Shown in pieces: positions 1 through 6,349 of a DNA stretch of 13,321 bases (its first letter is position 1; the number at the start of each line of letters is the position of its first letter). The translations under genes were made by a program, and so were the position numbers. The notes under the pieces were generated by a model, which had not been told where the DNA came from, did not search any database, and was given only the letters and a program-made list of their open reading frames with translations. The DNA comes from Oceanospirillaceae bacterium (lineage in GTDB: Bacteria > Pseudomonadota > Gammaproteobacteria > Pseudomonadales > Balneatricaceae): contig JAGSHA010000049.1 in NCBI GenBank assembly GCA_023954795.1, positions 1-13,321 of the forward strand. Direction: 5' to 3'.

Positions 1-1
1 C

Positions 2-964
2 CTGGTAGTTGAGGCGGTGGTTGAAAATCCAAACGTGAAAAAATCTGTATTGGCTGAGACCGAAAAACACCTGCCAGAGGGTGCGGTACTGACCTCCAAT
101 ACCTCCACAATTTCGATTACCGATCTGGCGACTGCACTAGAAAAACCGGAAAACTTCTGCGGTATGCACTTCTTTAACCCGGTACACAAAATGCCGCTGG
201 TGGAAGTGATTCGGGGTGAAAAAACCTCAGAGTCCGCGATTGCACGCACTGTGGCGTATGCCAAGGCGATGGGCAAAACCCCAATCGTGGTGAATGACTG
301 CCCGGGTTTCCTGGTGAATCGTATTCTGTTCCCGTACTTTGGTGGCTTTTCTGCGCTGCTGAGTGACGGTGCCGACTTCCGCCGGATTGACAAAGTGATG
401 GAAGGCTTTGGCTGGCCGATGGGGCCTGCCTATCTGTTAGATGTGGTGGGTGTGGATACCGCACATCATGCTGATCGTGTGATGGCGGCGGGCTTCCCTG
501 ATCGCATGGAACACGAAGGTGAAAACATCATCGACCGGATGTTCACGCTGGAGCGTTTTGGTCAGAAGAACGCGAAAGGTTTCTACCGTTACGAAATGGA
601 TCGCAAAGGTAAACCGAAGAAACTGCAGGATGACAGCGTCGATGCGCTATTGGACGGTGTTGTTGGTGCTGCCCGTGAGTTCACAGATGAAGAGATCATC
701 GAGCGCATGATGGTGCCGTTGTGTATCGAAACGGTACGCTGTCTGGAAGACGACATCGTTGCCTCACCGGCTGAAGCCGATATGGGCTTGATCATGGGCA
801 TTGGTTTCCCACCGTTCTTAGGTGGCCCGCTGCACTATCTGGATAAGATGGGGCTGGATAACTTCTGCAATATGGCCGCGAAATACGAAGCACTGGGTCC
901 GCTGTATCAGCCGACTGAGAAGATGAAACAGATGGCCGCTGCTGGCGAAACCTACTTCGGTTAA
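2..964 (+). CDS. fadB: Fatty acid oxidation complex alpha subunit FadB, C-terminal part (5' end outside the window)
   Basis: The reading frame is open from base 2, so the gene starts upstream of the window; 320 residues are visible against about 730 for full-length FadB. FadB carries enoyl-CoA hydratase/isomerase activity in its N-terminal part, which is missing here, and L-3-hydroxyacyl-CoA dehydrogenase activity in the part seen here. It works in the cytoplasm in an alpha2-beta2 complex with FadA. Visible signatures are the NTST segment of the dinucleotide-binding domain, then GMHFFNPVH with the catalytic His at bases 167-169 and its partner Glu twelve residues later at 203-205. NDCPGFLVNR follows, then the second C-terminal dehydrogenase domain with GIGFPPFLGGP. 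The His/Glu assignment comes from family knowledge (His450 and Glu462 of the E. coli protein). The stop is followed after 16 bp by fadA, the usual fadBA operon order. An internal GTG at base 17 is not the start. No frameshift is seen. Confidence 0.95.
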   Translation: MVVEAVVENPNVKKSVLAETEKHLPEGAVLTSNTSTISITDLATALEKPENFCGMHFFNPVHKMPLVEVIRGEKTSESAIARTVAYAKAMGKTPIVVNDCPGFLVNRILFPYFGGFSALLSDGADFRRIDKVMEGFGWPMGPAYLLDVVGVDTAHHADRVMAAGFPDRMEHEGENIIDRMFTLERFGQKNAKGFYRYEMDRKGKPKKLQDDSVDALLDGVVGAAREFTDEEIIERMMVPLCIETVRCLEDDIVASPAEADMGLIMGIGFPPFLGGPLHYLDKMGLDNFCNMAAKYEALGPLYQPTEKMKQMAAAGETYFG

Positions 965-980
965 GGATGGAGAGAGAACA

Positions 981-2159
981 ATGAATCTGAAACCTAATGA
1001 CGTTGTCATCGTTGATGCTGTACGCACGCCGATGGGCAAATCAAAAAATGGCTCTTTCCGTAATGTTCGTGCTGAAGCTTTGTCCGCTGCGGTGATGAAC
1101 GGTCTGTTGAAGCGTAATGATCAGGTCAATGCGGCAGATATCGAAGACATCATCTGGGGGTGTGTGAACCAGACCAAAGAGCAGGGCTTTAACATTGGCC
1201 GTAACGCCGCGGTACTGGCGGGTATTCCACACTCTGTGGCGGCGCAATCGGTTAACCGTTTGTGTGGCTCGTCGATGGCTGCATTGCACTCTGCAGCGCA
1301 GGGCATCATGACCGGCAACGGTGATATGTATATGGCCGGTGGTGTCGAGCATATGGGGCACTTATCCATTCTGCACGGTATTGATATCAACCCGGAGATG
1401 TCCAAGCAGGTTGCCAAAGCGGCGATGATGATGGGTGTCACCGCAGAGATGCTGGGCAAAATGAACGGTATCTCGCGTGAGATGCAGGATGAGTTTGGTG
1501 CGCGATCTCACCGTCTGGCGCATGAAGCTGCACTCGAAGGCCGTTGGGATAATGAGATCATTCCGGTTGAAGGGCATGACGAAAACGGCTTTAAGAGCTT
1601 GCTGGAAGCGGATGAGGTGATTCGTCCGGAAACCACCGTCGAGACGTTGAGCGGTTTGAAGCCTGCTTTCGTACCTAAAGTGGGCACAGTGACGGCGGGT
1701 ACGTCCTCTGCATTCTCTGATGGCGCCTCTGGGATGTTGTTGATGTCTGCAGCCAAGGCTGAAGCACTGGGCCTGAAGCCGCGTGCACGTATCGTCAGCA
1801 TGGGGGTGGCAGGTTGCGATCCATCGATCATGGGCTTCGGTCCGGTTCCTGCTTCACAGAAAGCACTGAAGCGTGCAGGGCTGACGGTTGATGATCTGGA
1901 TGTCGTTGAGTTGAATGAAGCGTTTGCAGCGCAGGGCTTAGCTGTGCTGAAAAACCTCAAGCTGTTGGATCAGATGGACGACAAAGTGAATCTGAACGGT
2001 GGTGCAATTGCCTTGGGTCATCCGCTGGGTTGTTCCGGCACGCGTATCTCCACCACGCTACTGAACGTACTGGACCAGAAAGATGGCACCTTTGGTTTGG
2101 CGACCATGTGTATTGGCATGGGACAGGGAATCGCGACGGTATTTGAACGTCTGAACTAA
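981..2159 (+). CDS. fadA: 3-ketoacyl-CoA thiolase FadA, beta subunit of the fatty acid oxidation complex
   Basis: A complete thiolase of 392 residues, close to the 387 of E. coli FadA. It cleaves 3-ketoacyl-CoA with CoA to give acetyl-CoA and an acyl-CoA shortened by two carbons, in the cytoplasm within the FadAB complex. The nucleophilic Cys95 lies in NRLCGSSM. The NEAFA box is present. His347 lies in GGAIALGHPLGCSGTR, and the general-base Cys377 lies in CIGMGQG near the C-terminus. All expected catalytic residues are therefore present. The ATG start is supported by a GGAGAG ribosome binding site at 969-974, and the gene begins 16 bp after fadB, so the two are surely co-transcribed. The promoter lies outside the window, so FadR-type control cannot be judged. 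A short inverted repeat (ATCGGG at 2165-2170, CCCGAT at 2183-2188) follows the stop, ahead of the main terminator. Confidence 0.96.
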   Translation: MNLKPNDVVIVDAVRTPMGKSKNGSFRNVRAEALSAAVMNGLLKRNDQVNAADIEDIIWGCVNQTKEQGFNIGRNAAVLAGIPHSVAAQSVNRLCGSSMAALHSAAQGIMTGNGDMYMAGGVEHMGHLSILHGIDINPEMSKQVAKAAMMMGVTAEMLGKMNGISREMQDEFGARSHRLAHEAALEGRWDNEIIPVEGHDENGFKSLLEADEVIRPETTVETLSGLKPAFVPKVGTVTAGTSSAFSDGASGMLLMSAAKAEALGLKPRARIVSMGVAGCDPSIMGFGPVPASQKALKRAGLTVDDLDVVELNEAFAAQGLAVLKNLKLLDQMDDKVNLNGGAIALGHPLGCSGTRISTTLLNVLDQKDGTFGLATMCIGMGQGIATVFERLN

Positions 2160-2201
2160 AGATGATCGGGTGGTGATGGTTGCCCGATAAGATCCAGAAA
2201 T

Positions 2202-2245
2202 AAAAAAGCCACGGCCAGGAAATCGATCTTGGTCGTGGCTTTTTT
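2202..2245. terminator. Bidirectional intrinsic terminator between fadA and the convergent GGDEF-EAL gene
   Basis: The left arm 2202-2217 (A6 then GCCACGGCCA) pairs with the right arm 2230-2245 (TGGTCGTGGC then T6), with one G-T pair and a 12-base loop. Because A6 precedes the stem and T6 follows it, the hairpin has the correct form for both strands. It can end fadBA transcripts from the left and the minus-strand sensor gene from the right, whose stop lies only 8 bp away. Confidence 0.92.
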
Positions 2246-2252
2246 ATGAGGA

Positions 2253-5200
2253 CTAAGACCGCGTAAAGCGCCCTTTGATTAACATACGGCTGATCTCTTC
2301 AGGTGGTACCGGTTTGCTGAACAGATACCCCTGAGCCACATCACAATACTGCGTTGCCAGTGATTCCAGCTGCTCTTCGGTTTCAACCCCTTCCGCGACC
2401 ACTTTTAAACCCAAACCGTGGGCCATCGCAATTGCAGCGTTGACCAGTTCACGGTCTGCGTGATCAACATTGATATCATTGATAAAGCTACGGTCGATCT
2501 TCAGTGTGTCAAACGGATAGCTGCGCAGATAGCTGAGAGACGAGTAGCCGGTACCGAAGTCATCCATCGCGATGCCGATGTCCATACGACACAAGGTTTC
2601 CAGTGCACTGTTGATATAACCATGATCGCCCATCAGTACGCCTTCTGTAATTTCAAGCTCCAAATGAGAGCCAGGAACACCGCTTGTTTGTAACTGTTGT
2701 TCGATGAAGGTTACTAGCCTTTCATCCCTGAATTGACGGGGAGAGAGGTTGACGGCAATCTTGAAGGGCCATTGACGTTGATGTACCCATTGAGCCGTCT
2801 TCTCTAGTGCTTGTGAAAGGACATATTCGCCAATTGGGATGATCAGTCCGGTTTGCTCTGCGACGGGGATAAATTCTTCAGGTGAGATTTCGCCAAGCGT
2901 GGGGTTATGCCAGCGCAGCAGGGCTTCAGCTCCGATCATCGTACGGCTGTGGATATCCACCAAGGGCTGGTAGAGCACTTCAAATTCATTATTACCCAGT
3001 GCCCCATGAAGCTGTTCTTCCAGCGCCAGACGCCGGGTAACCCCCATGTTCATCTCTTTGGTGAAAAAGTGGCAGGTGTTACACCCCTGTGCTTTTGAAG
3101 CGTACATGGCGGTATCTGAGTTGCGCAGTAGCTCTGCCGGACTTTCACCGTTATCGGGATAGATGGCGATGCCCATGCTGGCAGTGACCACCAGTTCGCG
3201 ATGCTGCAGCTTGAATGGATCCTGAAAACAGTGCAGAAGCTTCTCCGCCACCGGTAGTGCATCCTCCGGTTGCTTAAGCCCGCCCAGTAATACAATAAAT
3301 TCGTCGCCGCCTAAACGTCCCACGGTATCTTGTTCTCGTACAACGCAATTCAGACGCTTAGCGGCGTGCTGTAACAGGATATCGCCGGTTTCATGTCCGA
3401 GGGAGTCGTTGACCTTCTTAAAGTCATCCAGATCCAGAAACATCACCGCAATCAGGTCATTGTCACGCTTTGCATCGCTGATCATCTGGTCAAGACGATC
3501 CAGCGCCAGGAAGCGATTTGGCAAGTCGGTTAGGCTATCAAACAGTGCCTGATGCAGGATGCGTTCTTCCTGCAGTTTATGGACCGTGACGTCTTGTTTG
3601 ACACCAAGGTAGTGTTTAATGGTGCCATCAGTGTCAATAACCGGAGCGATGTGTGCCTGTTCCCAGAAAATATCACCATTTTTGCGCTTGTTTTGGAATT
3701 CTCCCTGCCACGCCTGTCCAGATTGAATGGCACGCCAGAGTTCACTATAGCGGCGTGGTGGTGTGTTACCGGACTTGAGGATACGGGAGTTCTTACCTAA
3801 TACCTCCGCTTCTTTGTAGCCGGTAATACCCTCAAACGCATGATTGACGTATTCGATGTTGCCTTCGGTATCAGTGATCACAACCGATACAGGACTTTGC
3901 TCGATCGCTTGTGACAAGGTGCGGATACGCTCTTCGTTCTGCTTGCGTGCGCTGATATCCCGGATAGTCGCTTGCAGCATGGGCTCGCCGTTCAATACCA
4001 GACGGCTGAGCAATACTTCAGTATGGAAGGTCTCGTTATTATCCAGTCGCTTGTGCCGCCACTCAAAACGCAGGTTACCCTCCGAGTGAGCTTCAGCCAT
4101 TTTGAGTTCGATAAGTGATATTAAATTTGCGTCAGAACCACCGGTTTGTCGTTCTGCAGATAAGTCTGCGATTGAACGAGAGATCAGATCCTGTTTGCTG
4201 CTGACGCCAAACATATTCATGGCCGCACTGTTGCAGTCGATCAGTTGGTGATTCAGGATCAGGAGTACGGCATCCGCAGTTGATTCAAACAGTGTGCGGT
4301 GGCGCATCTCGGAATGTTCCAGATCTTGCGTGCGCTCTCTGACTCGGTGCTCCAGCGTAGCGTTGGCCCGCTTGAGGGCTGCATCGGTTTTTTGCCAACG
4401 ACGGCTGAAACCTAAAGCAACTAACGCCCCGATGATGCTGGTGAGAATAACAATCCCAATCCCTAACCAGATGGTTTGCCTGACCTGTGGTGATATTTCA
4501 CTTTGCAGCCGATCCATACGTCGCAGTAACTGTAACTCCCACCCCGTACTCAACTGACGTCGAAACGAGAGCCATACCAACCCGTTAGCATCGGTCACCT
4601 GACGGATCATCACCTGATGTTTGTTTCTCTGGTGCTCGGTAGTGGGCGTCTGGGTAAGCGAGTGATCCAGACGTGAATCGGCAGTGTCTGGATGACTATC
4701 GGCGATACGTCGGCCTTCACGGTCAATGAGAATGGCCCGATCAAACGGGGCGATGTGTGTGACATCCAGCCTCTCTGAGAGGTGGTGCAGATACCGAACA
4801 CCACCGAGATGGGCAATGATCTCGCCGTTGTTGTTAAGAATGGGCACGTCAATAGCCACCGCAGGCACGCTGTCAGCACCGATAAAACTGTCAGAGATGA
4901 CGAGTGCTTTACTCTGAGTTGCTAATTGAAAGTATTTACGATCGGAGAGGTTATATTTCTGTAGCGAGCGTTGTACTTCGAAGGGGTGTGAAAGGTAGTG
5001 ATCGCCTTCAGGTGTCAGTAGGAACAGTACGGAAAAATTTCCGCTGCGACTGAGTTGCTCCAGGATATCACGCTTTTCCTGATCTGCACCCAGCGGGATA
5101 CCGTTAAATGACCGGTCGATCAACGTGGTGTCGAGCGGCACAGACAATGCCGGAAGATTGGCACTGAACGTCAGAAGATTGGCAGCTTCGGTGACGTCGT

Positions 5201-5369
5201 TACTGAGCTGGTCGCCGAGCAGTTGGGCAAATTCATGGTGATCTTCTGACCAGTTTTGGATAGCCCAGTGTTCAAGTTCCGAGCGTAAAAACCAGGCGAG
5301 CAGCATCACCGTCAGCAAAGCGGGCACTAGAAAAATGAAAACTATCTGTCGAGACTGCTTGATGCCCAT
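2253..5369 (-). CDS. Membrane sensor with Cache-like, PAS-PAS, GGDEF and EAL domains (cyclic-di-GMP turnover)
   Basis: This 1038-residue protein has both a diguanylate cyclase (two GTP to c-di-GMP) and a c-di-GMP phosphodiesterase domain. Two hydrophobic segments (about 8-28 and 299-321) flank a periplasmic region of about 270 residues. That region resembles a double Cache sensor, with FSVLFLLTPEGDHYLSHP and the YFQLA...SDSFIG stretch. A short linker leads to PAS 1 (about 352-475) and PAS 2 (about 483-600), each ending in a PAC-like DIS or DVT motif. GGDEF spans about 605-770, with an intact GGDEF at 687-691 and an RxxD product-inhibition site (R678-D681) five residues before it. EAL spans about 780-1030, with E815, N874, E906, D936-D937, K957 and E996 matching the metal- and substrate-binding positions of active EAL domains. 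Both domains look active, so net direction cannot be predicted; in many such proteins one activity dominates. The start ATG has a GGAGG ribosome binding site on the minus strand (within 5372-5379). The sensed ligand is unknown. The gene diverges from the operon at 5628. Confidence 0.93.
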   Translation of the reverse strand: MGIKQSRQIVFIFLVPALLTVMLLAWFLRSELEHWAIQNWSEDHHEFAQLLGDQLSNDVTEAANLLTFSANLPALSVPLDTTLIDRSFNGIPLGADQEKRDILEQLSRSGNFSVLFLLTPEGDHYLSHPFEVQRSLQKYNLSDRKYFQLATQSKALVISDSFIGADSVPAVAIDVPILNNNGEIIAHLGGVRYLHHLSERLDVTHIAPFDRAILIDREGRRIADSHPDTADSRLDHSLTQTPTTEHQRNKHQVMIRQVTDANGLVWLSFRRQLSTGWELQLLRRMDRLQSEISPQVRQTIWLGIGIVILTSIIGALVALGFSRRWQKTDAALKRANATLEHRVRERTQDLEHSEMRHRTLFESTADAVLLILNHQLIDCNSAAMNMFGVSSKQDLISRSIADLSAERQTGGSDANLISLIELKMAEAHSEGNLRFEWRHKRLDNNETFHTEVLLSRLVLNGEPMLQATIRDISARKQNEERIRTLSQAIEQSPVSVVITDTEGNIEYVNHAFEGITGYKEAEVLGKNSRILKSGNTPPRRYSELWRAIQSGQAWQGEFQNKRKNGDIFWEQAHIAPVIDTDGTIKHYLGVKQDVTVHKLQEERILHQALFDSLTDLPNRFLALDRLDQMISDAKRDNDLIAVMFLDLDDFKKVNDSLGHETGDILLQHAAKRLNCVVREQDTVGRLGGDEFIVLLGGLKQPEDALPVAEKLLHCFQDPFKLQHRELVVTASMGIAIYPDNGESPAELLRNSDTAMYASKAQGCNTCHFFTKEMNMGVTRRLALEEQLHGALGNNEFEVLYQPLVDIHSRTMIGAEALLRWHNPTLGEISPEEFIPVAEQTGLIIPIGEYVLSQALEKTAQWVHQRQWPFKIAVNLSPRQFRDERLVTFIEQQLQTSGVPGSHLELEITEGVLMGDHGYINSALETLCRMDIGIAMDDFGTGYSSLSYLRSYPFDTLKIDRSFINDINVDHADRELVNAAIAMAHGLGLKVVAEGVETEEQLESLATQYCDVAQGYLFSKPVPPEEISRMLIKGRFTRS

Positions 5370-5371
5370 GG

Positions 5372-5452
5372 CATCCTCCGATGATCGGATCGTGCTCGAC
5401 CCTTTAGTCCTCCTTGGAACCCTGTAACCTAATCCTTAATCAGAGGAGGATG
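5372..5452 (-). promoter_or_regulatory. Leader of the GGDEF-EAL gene with an anti-Shine-Dalgarno segment and a decoy
   Basis: Read on the minus strand, the Shine-Dalgarno of the gene, GGAGGATG (5379 to 5372), is exactly complementary over 8 bases to CATCCTCC further upstream (5452 to 5445). The same upstream segment can instead pair over 7 bases with AGGAGGA at 5414 to 5408, which has no start codon at a usable distance. The leader could thus fold in two mutually exclusive ways, one hiding and one freeing the ribosome binding site. A small near-palindrome CCGATGATCGG (5378-5388) touches the Shine-Dalgarno. Purine-rich ribosome-site sequences recur easily, so this is a proposal from sequence alone. 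No known c-di-GMP riboswitch pattern was recognised. Confidence 0.3.
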
Positions 5453-5490
5453 TTAGCGAAATCAACAGTTCGATATCTATGCGTCAGATC

Positions 5491-5520
5491 ATAATAGGTG
5501 CTGAAATCGAATGCTTCCAA
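5491..5520 (-). promoter_or_regulatory. Candidate sigma-70 promoter of the GGDEF-EAL gene
   Basis: On the minus strand TTGGAA (5520-5515, four of six consensus bases) and TATTAT (5496-5491, five of six) are separated by 18 bp. Transcription would start near 5484 and give a leader of about 115 nucleotides that includes the whole pairing region at 5372-5452. It is a by-eye match in an AT-rich stretch. Confidence 0.3.
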
Positions 5521-5627
5521 TGTCCGCAGGCTTTATGACCAGCGTTCACATATAGTCTAGTCACTAATTTGATCCGGAAAATTGCTGCTAGACTGATTGG
5601 AGACCATCTATCTCTGAGGGAGCAGAC

Positions 5628-6347
5628 ATGCAATGTAGAATTGGGAAGCTGTTGTTTGGTGTGATTTTGATGGTCGTAGCAGTTTATACGTCAGCGCGAG
5701 ATTTGCATGTAAATACGGGGTTTACGCCGCCAGTCTCGACGATCTATAGCCGGGTATTAGCCGAAGCGGGCCACGCGATAGGCGTTAATATTCATGTGCA
5801 ACCGGTATCTGCTGAGCGTTCGTTGCAATTGGTGGCTGAAGGTATCGATGATGCAGAATGTTGCCGGGTCAAACCGATCATCGAGCGCGAGTTTCCCTCA
5901 CTGACCCCCGTTCAGCCCAGCTTTTACACTGCTCGTTTTGTTGCCTTTACCCGTTCCCCGGAGGTTCGTATTACCCAGTGGGATGATCTCAAACCGTATT
6001 CTGTAGGCACGGTAACGGGCTGGAAAATTCATGTAAATAATATCCGTCGCATTCAGCCTGCTGAGTCACACATCCTGGATTCAGCGGATGCGATGTTCAA
6101 AATGCTCGACAATCAACGTATTGATGTTGCCCTGTTGGGCGATCTGAACGGGCTTTACGAATTACGTCGGCAAGGTATAGCGGGGTTTCATCTGCATGCG
6201 CCCGCACTGGCTGAGGTGCCACTGCATCTGTTGTTGAATGAAGGGAACGCTGACCTTGCCAAGCCGCTCGGACATGCGCTTCAGGGGATGTTGGACAGTG
6301 GACGTGTAGCGCAAATTATCCAACAAGTCATGGGTTCTCAGGACTAA
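5628..6347 (+). CDS. Secreted solute-binding-like protein, probable partner of the downstream GGDEF-EAL protein
   Basis: The product has 239 residues. Residues 1-23 form a signal peptide: a basic start, a hydrophobic stretch (LLFGVILMVVAV) and a likely cleavage after TSA, so the mature protein is probably periplasmic. The rest resembles the small extracellular solute-binding proteins (family 3-like): GFTPP early, an ERSLQLVAEGIDDA...R segment (63-80) matching the family's ER-L-L-G-D-R pattern, and a second lobe with VGTVTGWK (126-133) and a LDNQRIDVALLGD segment (160-172). No transporter permease or ATPase lies nearby. Instead the stop is 2 bp before a membrane GGDEF-EAL gene, which suggests a sensory rather than transport role. 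The ligand cannot be told. A vicinal cysteine pair (C78-C79) is unusual for a periplasmic protein. The ATG start has a GAGGGAG ribosome site (5616-5622). An extended -10-like TGCTAGACT lies at 5586-5594, but the promoter is uncertain. Confidence 0.85.
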   Translation: MQCRIGKLLFGVILMVVAVYTSARDLHVNTGFTPPVSTIYSRVLAEAGHAIGVNIHVQPVSAERSLQLVAEGIDDAECCRVKPIIEREFPSLTPVQPSFYTARFVAFTRSPEVRITQWDDLKPYSVGTVTGWKIHVNNIRRIQPAESHILDSADAMFKMLDNQRIDVALLGDLNGLYELRRQGIAGFHLHAPALAEVPLHLLLNEGNADLAKPLGHALQGMLDSGRVAQIIQQVMGSQD

Positions 6348-6349
6348 CA

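Noticed and set aside
1508..1960. Minus-strand open frame of 150 codons
   Set aside because: Entirely antisense to fadA, with low-complexity Ser/Ala-rich translation and no family resemblance.
2165..2188. Inverted repeat ATCGGG/CCCGAT right after fadA as a separate terminator
   Set aside because: The stem is only 6 bp with a 12-base loop and has no T run; the strong hairpin at 2202-2245 is the terminator.
5450..5494. Short plus-strand frame of 14 codons following AGAGGAGG (ATG at 5450-5452)
   Set aside because: The Shine-Dalgarno-like bases abut the ATG with no spacing, the peptide is tiny, and the same bases are better explained as the complement of the leader anti-site for the minus-strand gene.
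5370..5627. A c-di-GMP riboswitch upstream of either GGDEF-EAL gene
   Set aside because: I looked for the conserved GEMM-type core on both strands of the intergenic region and did not recognise it.
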